A stretch of DNA of 64,000 nucleotides from Sphingomonadaceae bacterium (GTDB lineage: Bacteria > Pseudomonadota > Alphaproteobacteria > Sphingomonadales > Sphingomonadaceae): positions 48,810 to 112,809 of the forward strand of contig CANHQT010000004.1 in the NCBI GenBank assembly GCA_947463325.1, in the 5' to 3' direction. The notes under the pieces are model-generated. The model made no database searches, was not told where the DNA came from, and saw only the letters and a list, made by a program, of their open reading frames with translations. Positions 33,809-42,723 of this stretch are shown in pieces. The position numbers and the translations under genes were made by a program. The stretch's first letter is position 1. The number at the start of each line of letters is the position of its first letter.

Positions 33809-34447
33809 ATGATCATCGCCGTCGACGGCCCGACCGCTTCGGGCAAGGGGACGATTGCCAAGGCGCTGGCCGCGCATTTCGGCATACCGCACCTCGACAC
33901 GGGCCTGCTTTATCGTGCGGTGGGGCGGCAGGTGGCCCTGTGCGGGGGCGACCCCGATGATGCGGCCGATGCGCTGGCGGCGTGCGACTTTGACGAGGCG
34001 CTGCTGGCCGATCCGGTGCTGCGCGACGAGGCGACGGGGAGCCTTGCCAGCCGTGTTTCCACCCACCCCGCGGTGCGTGCGGCATTATTCGAGCGGCAGC
34101 GCGCCTTTGCAACGCAAGGCGCCGGCGCGGTGCTCGACGGGCGCGACATCGGCACCGTGATCGCGCCCGATGCCACCGTGAAGCTGTTTGTAACGGCAAG
34201 CGTTGATGCCCGCGCGCACCGGCGCTGGCGCGAGATGATCGGGCGGTTGGGGGCAGACTCCGCCCCGCCACTGGCCACCATCGCTGCCGATCTTGCGGCG
34301 CGCGATGCCCGTGACGCAGGACGGAGCAGCGCACCGTTGGTCGCCGCGCCCGATGCAGTGATGCTCGATACCTCCGCGCTCGATGCCGCAGGAGCGATCG
34401 CGGCAGCCATCGCCATTGTCGAACGGGCCATCGCTGAAAAAGGGTGA
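33809..34447 (+). CDS. cmk: (d)CMP kinase
   Basis: Transfers phosphate from ATP to CMP/dCMP. At 212 residues, the P-loop is [19 protein letters not shown], the CMP-binding region [12 protein letters not shown], and the second substrate block [16 protein letters not shown] short lid with [13 protein letters not shown] follows. It sits 10 bp after aroA and 208 bp before rpsA. Confidence 0.96.
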   Translation: MIIAVDGPTASGKGTIAKALAAHFGIPHLDTGLLYRAVGRQVALCGGDPDDAADALAACDFDEALLADPVLRDEATGSLASRVSTHPAVRAALFERQRAFATQGAGAVLDGRDIGTVIAPDATVKLFVTASVDARAHRRWREMIGRLGADSAPPLATIAADLAARDARDAGRSSAPLVAAPDAVMLDTSALDAAGAIAAAIAIVERAIAEKG

Positions 34448-34655
34448 GTGCGGCCTATTTCCTTGCTTTTTGCGGTTGGGAGGCATAGGGGCGCCCGGTC
34501 CCGACGGAAGTGATTCTGCAAGGGATGCTCCGGCTTGCATGCGGCAACCGGGGCAGCATCGGCCCTTTTGGCCCGTTTCCGGCAATCCCGCCGGGGCGGA
34601 GGAAAGACCGGCGGAACCAACCGCCTGGCCGGAAAAATGATCGAAGGACTACCTC

Positions 34656-36374
34656 ATGGCCTCTACGGCACACCCCACGCGCGACGATTTTGCCGCGCTG
34701 CTCAATGAAACGCTCGGCGGCGCTGACACCCAGTTCGAAGGCCGCGTCGTCAAGGGCACCATCACCGCCATCGAAAACGACCTCGCCGTCATCGACGTCG
34801 GCCTGAAGTCGGAAGGCCGCGTGCCGCTGCGCGAATTCGCAGCACCGGGCCAGAAGGCCGACCTCAAGGTCGGTGACGAAGTCGAAGTGTTCGTTGACCG
34901 CGTCGAAAACGCCATGGGCGAAGCGATGCTGAGCCGCGATCGCGCCCGCCGCGAAGCCGCCTGGGACCGCCTGGAAGGCGAGTTCGCCAAGGAAGGTCGC
35001 GTCGACGGCGTTATCTTCGGTCGCGTCAAGGGCGGCTTCACCGTCGACCTGGGCGGCGCCGTGGCGTTCCTGCCCGGCAGCCAGGTGGACATCCGCCCGG
35101 TCCGCGACGTGCAGCCGCTGATGGACCTGCCGCAGCCGTTCCAGATCCTCAAGATGGATCGCCGCCGTGGCAACATCGTCGTGTCGCGCCGCGCCATCCT
35201 CGAAGAAACCCGCGCCGAACAGCGTTCGGGCCTCATCCAGAACCTCGCCGAAGGCCAGATCATCGACGGCGTCGTCAAGAACATCACCGATTATGGTGCG
35301 TTCGTTGACCTGGGCGGCATCGACGGCCTGCTGCATGTCACCGACATGAGCTACAAGCGCGTCAACCACCCGAGCGAAGTCATCGCCATCGGTGACACCG
35401 TGCGCGTCCAGATCGTCCGCATCAACAAGGACACGCAGCGCATCAGCCTGGGCATGAAGCAGCTGGAATCGGATCCGTGGGAAGGCGCAATGGCCAAGTA
35501 CCCGATCGGTGCCAAAATCTCCGGCCGCGTCACCAACATCACCGAATATGGTGCGTTCGTCGAACTCGAGCCGGGCATCGAAGGCCTGGTCCACGTCTCG
35601 GAAATGAGCTGGACCAAGAAGAACGTCCATCCGGGCAAGATCGTTTCGACCAGCCAGGAAGTCGAAGTGTCGATCATCGAGGTCGACAGCGACAAGCGCC
35701 GCATCAGCCTGGGCCTCAAGCAGGCCCAGTCCAACCCGTGGGAAGCCTTTGCCGAGGCCCATCCGGTGGGTTCGACCGTGGAAGGCGAAGTCAAGAACGC
35801 GACCGAATTCGGCCTGTTCATCGGCCTGCCCGGCGACGTCGACGGCATGGTCCACATGTCCGACATCGCCTGGGGCATCACCGGCGAGGAAGCGCTGGCG
35901 CTGCACCGCAAGGGCGAGCCTGTCCAGGCCGTCGTTCTCGACGTCGATGTCGAGAAGGAGCGCATCAGCCTCGGCATGAAGCAGCTCGAAAAGGGCGCCC
36001 CGGCGGTTGCCGCATCGGGCGGCACGAGCAGCGGTTCGGCCCTCAAGAAGAACGAAGTCGTGACCGTGACCGTTCTGGAAGTGCGTGACGGCGGCCTTGA
36101 AGTGCAGGTCGGCGAAGATGGCGCAACCGGCTTCATCAAGCGTAGCGACCTGGGTCGCGACCGTGACGAGCAGCGCCCCGAGCGGTTCCAGGTCGGCCAG
36201 AAGTTCGACGCAATGGTCACCGGCTTCGACCGGTCGAAGAAGCCGACCTTCTCTGTGAAGGCGATGCAGATCGCCGAAGAAAAGCAGGCAGTCGAACAAT
36301 ATGGCTCGTCCGATTCGGGCGCGTCGCTGGGCGATATTCTCGGCGAAGCGCTGAAGGCCAAGCGCGAGGGCTGA
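34656..36374 (+). CDS. rpsA: 30S ribosomal protein S1
   Basis: Binds mRNA and helps start translation on the 30S subunit. The 572-residue protein has repeated S1 OB-folds; linkers such as GFTVDLGGAVAFLPGSQVD, NITDYGAFVDLGGIDGLLH and NITEYGAFVELEPGIEGLVH mark domains 2-4, and three further repeats follow. The 208-bp leader before ATG (34448-34655) contains possible stems (GGCGGAACCAACCGCC) and a purine-rich GGAGGAAAG far from the start, so autogenous control through the leader is plausible as in other bacteria. A strong intrinsic terminator follows. Confidence 0.97.
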   Translation: MASTAHPTRDDFAALLNETLGGADTQFEGRVVKGTITAIENDLAVIDVGLKSEGRVPLREFAAPGQKADLKVGDEVEVFVDRVENAMGEAMLSRDRARREAAWDRLEGEFAKEGRVDGVIFGRVKGGFTVDLGGAVAFLPGSQVDIRPVRDVQPLMDLPQPFQILKMDRRRGNIVVSRRAILEETRAEQRSGLIQNLAEGQIIDGVVKNITDYGAFVDLGGIDGLLHVTDMSYKRVNHPSEVIAIGDTVRVQIVRINKDTQRISLGMKQLESDPWEGAMAKYPIGAKISGRVTNITEYGAFVELEPGIEGLVHVSEMSWTKKNVHPGKIVSTSQEVEVSIIEVDSDKRRISLGLKQAQSNPWEAFAEAHPVGSTVEGEVKNATEFGLFIGLPGDVDGMVHMSDIAWGITGEEALALHRKGEPVQAVVLDVDVEKERISLGMKQLEKGAPAVAASGGTSSGSALKKNEVVTVTVLEVRDGGLEVQVGEDGATGFIKRSDLGRDRDEQRPERFQVGQKFDAMVTGFDRSKKPTFSVKAMQIAEEKQAVEQYGSSDSGASLGDILGEALKAKREG

Positions 36375-36410
36375 CCGCCCCCGCAAGGGTCAAGTAATTG
36401 AAATTAAAGA

Positions 36411-36440
36411 AGGGCGCCCGCAAAACGGGCGCCCTTTTCT
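36411..36440 (+). terminator. Intrinsic terminator of rpsA
   Basis: AGGGCGCCCG, loop CAAAA, CGGGCGCCCT followed by TTTTCTTT: a perfect 10-bp GC-rich stem with a U-rich tail, 37 bp after the rpsA stop. Confidence 0.9.
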
Positions 36441-36645
36441 TTGTCATAACTTGATCGAAACAACCAAGAAACCGCAGGATATTGCTTTACGCATCGTTCA
36501 CCGATACTTCCAAAGAGACGGCGTAAGCAGAGACACCATCAACCGGAAGCCGCTCGACCGGTCCATTTCCGGCAGCGGCGCAAAAACGAGTCGCTAAACT
36601 CTCTGCAGGGCCGCCAAGCGGTCCCTTAAAAAAGGTGGGGAATAT

Positions 36646-36927
36646 ATGATCCGTTCGGAACTCGTGCAGCGATTGTGCGAACTCAACCCCGAACTCAAGA
36701 CTGCCGAAGTCGAAGCGATTACCGATTGTTTCTTTGAAACGATCGTCGAGCAGTTGGCGGCTGGTGGGCGCGTTGAACTGCGCGGGTTTGGAGCATTTTC
36801 CGTGCGTTCGCGCGAAGCACGCATCGGCCGCAATCCGCGGACGGGGGAAGCCGTGCCGGTGCCGGCCAAGCAGGTCGTCCACTTCAAGGCAGGCAAGGAA
36901 ATTCGCCAGCGGCTCAACGCCAGCTGA
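36646..36927 (+). CDS. ihfB: Integration host factor subunit beta
   Basis: A 93-residue HU/IHF-fold DNA-bending protein, starting [17 protein letters not shown]. The [28 protein letters not shown] segment is the beta-arm signature with the intercalating Pro-containing tip RNPRTG. It matches IHF-beta rather than HU by the N-terminus and by the rpsA-ihfB gene order. It carries its own promoter, since a terminator precedes it. It pairs with IHF-alpha, which is not in this window. Confidence 0.93.
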   Translation: MIRSELVQRLCELNPELKTAEVEAITDCFFETIVEQLAAGGRVELRGFGAFSVRSREARIGRNPRTGEAVPVPAKQVVHFKAGKEIRQRLNAS

Positions 36928-36984
36928 GTCTTCATTCTGCGCCGTGCTTGCAAAGCCTGCCCTGCTGCGACAGGTGGGCGCAAT

Positions 36985-37070
36985 GCGGACGTGGCGGAAT
37001 CGGTAGACGCAGCGGACTTAAAATCCGTTTTCCCCTGGAAGTGCGGGTTCGAGTCCCGCCGTCCGCACCA
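36985..37070 (+). tRNA. tRNA-Leu (TAA)
   Basis: GCGGACG...CGTCCGC-A-CCA acceptor stem, D arm TGGCGGAATCGGTAGACGCA, anticodon loop CTTAAAA (TAA), an extended variable arm (TTTTCCCCTGGAAGT) typical of a class II tRNA, and T arm GCGGGTTCGAGTCCCGC. It is 86 nt with an encoded CCA. Confidence 0.97.
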
Positions 37071-37129
37071 GAATTTTCCTGTTTCAACGCCTTTTGCTTC
37101 AACACCGCTTACGCTTATGGTGGCTGACA

Positions 37130-38593
37130 ATGTTGCGTTGCGCCCGCCTGTTCATCCCTGCCCTGCTGATGATCGCCCTGCCGGGGTGTTCGCTGTTCGG
37201 CAACGACGGGCCGGTGCCGGTGGCAGCGATCGGCGCGCTCAACCGCAATCCGGATCGCGCGCCAGCCCCCTATTCGCTGCCTGACCGGCTGCTGCTCGAC
37301 GCGACAGCCGGCGGGCTGGTGCGCTTTGCCGCTGACGGGCAGGTGGAAGCGGGCCTCGCCGAGCGTTGGACCGTGATTGACGACGGGCGGTCCTATATCT
37401 TTCGTCTGCGCGATGCGCGCTGGCCCAATGGCCGGCCGGTGCGCAGCAGCGAAGTGGCCCAACTGCTCCAGCAGAAGATGACGTCACAGCGCCTGCGCCC
37501 AGCCCTGCGCGGCGAATTTCGCGCGGTGCGGGACGTGCGCGCCATGACCAGCCGGGTGATCGAGATCCGGCTGACGCGGCCGATGCCTGACCTACTCGAC
37601 CTGTTGAGCCAGCCGGACATGGCAATCATCCGGCGCGGGCAGGGCTGGGGCCCCTGGCGGGCGCGCTGGACCGGGGGAACCGCCGCCCTTTACCCCGAAC
37701 CGATGCCCGGCGCCGACGGGAGCATAGAGGCAGAGGCCGACCCTGAAGCCGCTGCCCTGCTGTGGGGAACGGGCGCGGCCGCCGCCATCGCCCAGTTCGA
37801 AGCCGGAGAGGCGCAAGCCGTGCTGGGCGGCCGGTTCGAAAACTGGCCGTTGGTTGCCGCGGCCGACATCCCCACGGAACGGATCATCATCGATCCGGTG
37901 CAGGGGCTGTTCGGCCTTGCTGTTGTCAGCGAGCGCGGCGTGCTGGCCAGCGCCGAAGGTAGGGCCGCAATCGCCATGGCGATCGACCGGTCAGCGGTAG
38001 CGGCCACATTCGATGCACAAGGCTATCAACCCCGCATATCGTTGCGCGGCAATAGCGAAGAAGGCGTGGCGCCGCCGACCTTGCCCGAATGGCAAACGCT
38101 GAGCCGCGACGAGCGGATCGCGAGGGGGCGGGCGCTGGTGGCGGATGCAGCCGATAGCGATGCGGTGCTGCGCATCGCCCTGCCCGACGGGCCGGGCGCG
38201 CGGCTGCTGTTCGCCCGCCTGTCCTTCGACCTCGGCCTGATCGGGGTGGAGGCAAGGCGCGTGGCGATGAATGCCGATGCCGACCTGCGCCTGATCGACG
38301 AGGTGGCACCGAGCGATGATCCGGCATGGGTGCTGCGCCGGTTAGGCTGCGGCCGGGGCTTCATCTGCGATGCCGCCAGCCGATCGGCGCTGAGGGCCAT
38401 CGACGAGGCGACCGATGCCGCCGCACGCGCCGCCGCCATTGCAGAAGCTGAGAGCATGATGACCGCGCATGGCGGCTTCATCGCGCTGGGCAATCCGCTG
38501 CGCTGGAACCTCGCCAGCCAGCGCCTGACGGGCATCCGCCCCAATGCACGTTCGCGCCACAGCTTGATTCGGCTGCTGCCATCCCCAGATTAG
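37130..38593 (+). CDS. Solute-binding lipoprotein, family 5 (peptide type)
   Basis: About 487 residues. The signal segment FIPALLMIALPGC ends in a lipobox with Cys about residue 20, so this is a lipoprotein anchored at the membrane. The mature part follows the SBP_bac_5 plan: LLLDATAGGLVRFAADGQVEAGLAERWTV, YIFRLRDARWPNGRPVRSSEV, IEIRLTRPMPDLLDLL. ABC partners are missing: neither neighbour is a permease or ATPase, so it may serve a distant transporter or a non-transport role. Start 37130 is the Met closest to the signal peptide; the track's upstream start is less likely. It follows tRNA-Leu by 60 bp. Confidence 0.82.
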   Translation: MLRCARLFIPALLMIALPGCSLFGNDGPVPVAAIGALNRNPDRAPAPYSLPDRLLLDATAGGLVRFAADGQVEAGLAERWTVIDDGRSYIFRLRDARWPNGRPVRSSEVAQLLQQKMTSQRLRPALRGEFRAVRDVRAMTSRVIEIRLTRPMPDLLDLLSQPDMAIIRRGQGWGPWRARWTGGTAALYPEPMPGADGSIEAEADPEAAALLWGTGAAAAIAQFEAGEAQAVLGGRFENWPLVAAADIPTERIIIDPVQGLFGLAVVSERGVLASAEGRAAIAMAIDRSAVAATFDAQGYQPRISLRGNSEEGVAPPTLPEWQTLSRDERIARGRALVADAADSDAVLRIALPDGPGARLLFARLSFDLGLIGVEARRVAMNADADLRLIDEVAPSDDPAWVLRRLGCGRGFICDAASRSALRAIDEATDAAARAAAIAEAESMMTAHGGFIALGNPLRWNLASQRLTGIRPNARSRHSLIRLLPSPD

Positions 38594-38659
38594 GGGCGGC
38601 AAGGATCGCCCCAATGCCTGCCGGTTCCGACCGTGCGGCGGCAAGGCGCACAGGAGTGC

Positions 38660-39106
38660 ATGGTGACCCGTCCCGTTTCCCCCGACCAGATTGACGCGCT
38701 GTTTGCCGGTCTCGGCATCGATACGCGCAACCCCGCCCAGATCCGCCAGCGTGTCGAAACGCTGGAGCTGCTGCTGGAACGCAGCCTTGTCATCCCCGGC
38801 ACCAACCGGGCGGTGGGCCTTGATTCCATTATCGGCCTGGTGCCGGTGATCGGCGATGTCATCACCGCCGCAATGGGTGCCTATATCGTATGGGAGGCCC
38901 GCAACCTCGGCATGTCCAAATGGCAGCTGACGCGCATGGCCGGCAATGTCGCGTTCGATACGGTGCTGGGTGCAGTGCCGGTGGCAGGCGATGTCTTTGA
39001 CTTTCTGTTCCGGTCCAACAGCCGGAACCTGCGCATCATCAAACGTCACCTCGACAAGCATCATCCGGGCACGCGGGTGATTGAAGGCACCGTGCTGCCG
39101 CGGTGA
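38660..39106 (+). CDS. DUF4112 membrane-associated protein
   Basis: About 148 residues. RQRVETLELLLERSLVIPGTNRAVGLDSIIGLVPVIGDVITAAMGAYIVWEA and then FDTVLGAVPVAGDVFDFLFRSN are the two halves of DUF4112, with two amphipathic or membrane segments carrying GLVPVIGD / GAVPVAGD repeats. Function is unknown. AGGAG precedes ATG 38660 by only 3 bases and the next GTG (38663) by 6, so either may be used. Confidence 0.87.
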   Translation: MVTRPVSPDQIDALFAGLGIDTRNPAQIRQRVETLELLLERSLVIPGTNRAVGLDSIIGLVPVIGDVITAAMGAYIVWEARNLGMSKWQLTRMAGNVAFDTVLGAVPVAGDVFDFLFRSNSRNLRIIKRHLDKHHPGTRVIEGTVLPR

Positions 39107-39143
39107 AGCGGCGGGGGCGTGACCAGCCCTTGTCCAACCCTGA

Positions 39144-40406
39144 TCAGTTGTCCGGCCGGTCCGTCCAGCGCGGCGCATTCGCGAAATCCGCTTCGCGGAA
39201 CGGGCGCTCGTTGAAGACATAGGGATAATAATAGCGCCGCAGCTGTTCATGGAACCGGCGTATCTCATCCTGATAGTCGAGCTGCGCGCGCAAATCCGTC
39301 CGGGCGAGCCGGTGCAAGGCATATTGCACCCCGACCGCGGGCAGCACCCATCCAGCCAAGCGGGTTTCCGCATCGCGGGCGAGCAGCGCCTGGCGATAGG
39401 TTGCGACCTGCGGCGCCACGGCCACATCGCCGAGGTGCTGGAAGGCATAATACCATTTCCAGTGAAAGCCGCTTTCGACCTCCGCCACATCAGCCCATTC
39501 GGGATAGAGCCTGACGAAGGCGGCCATGGTGTCTTCCCTTGGCCTGTCCCACCCGGCGTGCACTTCCTCCCGCTGGGCCAGAGTGAGTTCGACACCCTGC
39601 CTGACCGGATGACGATCATTGATCGCCAGCAAGGCGAGCGTCGGCACAATCAGCGTGATGACCAGCCAGAGCGCGGACAGCATCGCCGCATTGGCAACCG
39701 AGGCGCGCGTTGCGCGGGCGATGAGCAGGATCAACAGCGTCCAGATCAGCGCATAGACAAGGCTGATCAGCAAAAAGGGCGCAACCTGTGCCGGTGCAGC
39801 CTCTGCGGCGATGGCACCAATCGCCAAGGGCAGCGCCACTGCCAGCCAGGCGAGCCCGACCCGCAAAATGACGCGGCGACCCCACAGCCAGCGCGGCGAA
39901 CGCGCCATCACGGTCAGCATCTGCGCCCGACCGGCCTCCCGTTCCGATGACCGGCTGTCGTGCAGCAGGCCGATCAGGAAAATCGGCATCAGATAGGTGA
40001 GGACAAAGGCCCAGTCGAACCGGCCGGGCAGAGCGAGTTCGGCGTTATAGCTTTCGCTTTCCTGCAACTGTCCTTCGAGGCCAAGGGCGCGCACCCTGAG
40101 CACATAGGGGGCGACATCACGCTGGCCGAGCGCCGCGAACGCCATCGCCGACGGGGAATCCCAGGTGGCATGGGCGGTGTAATAAGCGGCATTGCCAGCA
40201 TCCCCTTCCACCGACACCCAGCGCGCGATGGCGGCTTCATCCGCTTGCTGTTGCGGCTGGATACGATCGATCACCTGATGCTGCCGGTGCACCTCCGCCA
40301 GTCCGGCGATGACCGCAGCAATGCTGAGGACCGCGAGCAGCAGCAGACTGACCACAGCCAGTCTTTGCCGCGTCAGCAGCCGCCATTCATGCCGCCAGAG
40401 GGTCAT
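39144..40406 (-). CDS. ABC-2 type permease, DUF3526 family (second copy)
   Basis: A 420-residue membrane protein: an N-terminal TM helix (LAVVSLLLLAVLSIAAVIAGL), a large extracytoplasmic loop with SPSAMAFAALGQRDVAPYVLRVRALG, then five TM helices from FVLTYLMPIFLIGLLHD onward, with the cytoplasmic SSEREAGRAQMLTVMARSPRWLWGRR between them. It ends in a long soluble tail rich in aromatic and charged residues. This is the DUF3526 plan. ATG 40406 overlaps the stop of the first permease by 4 bp. The pair and the ATPase form one operon transcribed away from the TonB receptor gene. Confidence 0.88.
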   Translation of the reverse strand: MTLWRHEWRLLTRQRLAVVSLLLLAVLSIAAVIAGLAEVHRQHQVIDRIQPQQQADEAAIARWVSVEGDAGNAAYYTAHATWDSPSAMAFAALGQRDVAPYVLRVRALGLEGQLQESESYNAELALPGRFDWAFVLTYLMPIFLIGLLHDSRSSEREAGRAQMLTVMARSPRWLWGRRVILRVGLAWLAVALPLAIGAIAAEAAPAQVAPFLLISLVYALIWTLLILLIARATRASVANAAMLSALWLVITLIVPTLALLAINDRHPVRQGVELTLAQREEVHAGWDRPREDTMAAFVRLYPEWADVAEVESGFHWKWYYAFQHLGDVAVAPQVATYRQALLARDAETRLAGWVLPAVGVQYALHRLARTDLRAQLDYQDEIRRFHEQLRRYYYPYVFNERPFREADFANAPRWTDRPDN

Positions 40407-41851
40407 GCGACGCTCCGCCGCAGCGAGCGGATGGCGGCCATGACCAGCACGCCCGCCAGCCCGAACCAGATGGCGAGCCACAGGGCGGCAGGGGCAGCCG
40501 AGCGCAACTGCGCGCCCGGATCCGCCGCCTGATATTCGAAATCGGGCAAGGCCTGCCAATTGTCCGTATCTATCCGCACGCGGCGCGCAGCATCAGGATC
40601 ACTGTTCCGCCTGCTGTCATCATCAAAGGTCAGCACTTCGGCCTGCAGGCGGTTGAGCTGCTGCACGATGGAGTAGCGATAGGCCTCTGCCTGCGCCAGA
40701 AAGCGGCGATGCGCCTCCAGATCGGTGCCCGCCGCGCGCATCGAGAAATCGCGCATGGCAATGGTCGGGCTGAGCGCGGACGCCATCAGCGCAAAATGGC
40801 TTTGCCGCCGCTGTTCGGCAGCGAGCTGTTCGGCATAGCGTTCGAACAGCAGCGAGCTCATCCGCTCACCCTCCAGCGCCAGCAGGCCGCGATAATTGAC
40901 GGGCAGATCCTCCACCCGCTCAACGCCATAGCGATCGAGCACCGATTGTCTGAAGGCGGCGAAATGCGGATCATCGGGGTTGTGGCTGTCCCCCATCTGC
41001 CGGAGATCACGCTGGATCGCGATATCGGTTTCCAACCGGGTCGGGGCCGGATGGGCGGCAAAGGCAAGGTCAGGCGCAACCCTCGGCACGAGGATGGCGA
41101 AGGCGGCCCAGATCGACAGCAGCAGCAGCAAGGCACCCCGGCTGGTCGAGGCCCGCGCCGATATGAACAGGATAAGCGCCGCCCAGATGGCGAGATAGGC
41201 CGCATAGGCCAAAGCGAGCATAAGCGCGGGAAGCAGCGGCGCCCCCTCCGTCATCACCAGCCAGCCGAGCGCGATGGCACCCGGTGCGCCGAGCAGCGCG
41301 GCCGCCGCGAGCAGCGCCAGCAGCTTTCCCGAGACCAGTTGCGGCGCGCGCAACCCCTGGGCCATCGCCTGCCGCAAGGTGCCGGCTTCGCGTTCACGCA
41401 CAACCACCCCGAAGCCGATGAAGATCAGGACCAGCGGCGCGAGAATTTGAAGGACAAAGGCCGGCGTCAATGTTCCGAAGCGGGCGAGCAGGGAGGATTG
41501 GCGGACATCGCCGAAGTTGGCGCTGTTCTGCCGATGCCCCTCCAGATAGATGCTGTTGCCGGTGAAGGCGTCCACCCCGGGATCGAAAGCAGCCAGCGGG
41601 GGCGGCACGCGAAAGACGAAATGGCCATAATGCACCACCCGGTGGGGATGTCGCGCCGGCTGGCCATCAAAACGCGTATCCGCCTCCGCCTGAAAACGCT
41701 CGCGCATATCGGCATTGGCATCCCGGTGCGCGATGCTGGTCAGCGCAGCGGCAATCGACAAGAGGATGGTGAGGAGGATCGCGACCACCGCCACACGGTT
41801 GCGCGCCATGCTGATCAGGTCATTGCGGCATACCCGCGCAACCGGGTTCAT
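40403..41851 (-). CDS. ABC-2 type permease, DUF3526 family (first copy)
   Basis: A 482-residue membrane protein with the same layout as the next gene: TM1 VAVVAILLTILLSIAAALTSI, a periplasmic loop with VHYGHFVFRVPPPLAAFDPGVDAFTG, and a six-helix block whose cytoplasmic EREAGTLRQAMAQGLRAPQLVSGK is the typical coupling region. Two such subunits probably form the heterodimeric channel of one exporter. Overlaps the ATPase gene (41848) by 4 bp and the second permease by 4 bp. Confidence 0.9.
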   Translation of the reverse strand: MNPVARVCRNDLISMARNRVAVVAILLTILLSIAAALTSIAHRDANADMRERFQAEADTRFDGQPARHPHRVVHYGHFVFRVPPPLAAFDPGVDAFTGNSIYLEGHRQNSANFGDVRQSSLLARFGTLTPAFVLQILAPLVLIFIGFGVVVREREAGTLRQAMAQGLRAPQLVSGKLLALLAAAALLGAPGAIALGWLVMTEGAPLLPALMLALAYAAYLAIWAALILFISARASTSRGALLLLLSIWAAFAILVPRVAPDLAFAAHPAPTRLETDIAIQRDLRQMGDSHNPDDPHFAAFRQSVLDRYGVERVEDLPVNYRGLLALEGERMSSLLFERYAEQLAAEQRRQSHFALMASALSPTIAMRDFSMRAAGTDLEAHRRFLAQAEAYRYSIVQQLNRLQAEVLTFDDDSRRNSDPDAARRVRIDTDNWQALPDFEYQAADPGAQLRSAAPAALWLAIWFGLAGVLVMAAIRSLRRSVA

Positions 41852-42573
41852 GCGGCCTTGCTCTCACCATAGCGGCGGTGAAGGGCCATGACATCGACGC
41901 CGTCCGCAACGGTGACGATTTCCACCAATCGTCCGGCATCAAGAAAGCCGATCCGGTCGGCGCAATCCGCCGCGCCCAGCAGATCATGGGTGACCATCAG
42001 AATGGCCCGGCCCTTTGTGCGCATAGTGTGGAGCAAAGCCGTGAAGTCCGCGGTTGCGCGCGGATCGAGCCCGCTGGTCGGCTCATCAAGCAACAACAGC
42101 GGCGCTTCGCGCAGCAGCGCGAGGGCAATGGCCACCTTTTGCCGCATGCCTTTGGAAAAAGCGGTGACCCGCCGGTCATGCGCATCGGCAGCGAGACCGG
42201 CTTCCAAGAGCGCGGCGCCAATGGCAGCACGGGGCGGTTCGGCCCCGGCCAGCGCCATGAAGTAAGCGATATTCTCCGCCGCGCTCAAATGCTCATAGAG
42301 GGCGACATTTTCCGGCAGATAGGCGATTTTCTGCCGCGCCTGTTCCGGATCCGCCGCCGGATTGGTGCCAGCCACGGCTATCGACCCCGCGCTGGGCGTG
42401 AGAAAGCCCATGATGGCGGCCAAGGTGGTCGATTTGCCCGCGCCATTGCCGCCGAGCAGCGCGAAAATCTCCCCCGCCGCGACATCCAGCGACAGATCAT
42501 GAACGATCGTCCGGCTCGATCGCTCGATACTGACGGACTCTATGGTCAAGGCAGGGACTGGCGCTGTGTTCAT
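41848..42573 (-). CDS. ABC transporter ATP-binding protein for DUF3526 exporter
   Basis: About 241 residues. Walker A is LLGGNGAGKST, the signature motif is degenerate (AFSKGMRQKVAIALALL, lacking the classical LSGGQ), and Walker B LLLLDEPTSGLDPRA is followed by the switch histidine in MVTHDLLG. This CcmA/NosF-like signature is usual for ABC-2 exporters. The start is taken at ATG 42573; the tracked TTG at 42609 is less likely. It lies divergent from the TonB-receptor gene, with 150 bp between starts where both promoters must sit. Confidence 0.9.
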   Translation of the reverse strand: MNTAPVPALTIESVSIERSSRTIVHDLSLDVAAGEIFALLGGNGAGKSTTLAAIMGFLTPSAGSIAVAGTNPAADPEQARQKIAYLPENVALYEHLSAAENIAYFMALAGAEPPRAAIGAALLEAGLAADAHDRRVTAFSKGMRQKVAIALALLREAPLLLLDEPTSGLDPRATADFTALLHTMRTKGRAILMVTHDLLGAADCADRIGFLDAGRLVEIVTVADGVDVMALHRRYGESKAA

Positions 42574-42723
42574 GAGATCTTCGTTCGTGAAACGATGGCC
42601 TGATGTCAATGGTATATCATCTCTTATTGACGCTCGTGCACCACTTGCCTAGGTGCGTAACACTATATCATGCCCGCAGCGGTCCTGCGGGCTGATTTGT
42701 TTCACAACCAAGGGACTATTTCG

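Noticed and set aside
42574-42723. Fur box between the ABC and TonB-receptor genes
   Set aside because: AT-rich bits (TATATCAT) occur, but nothing close to a palindromic Fur consensus was seen.
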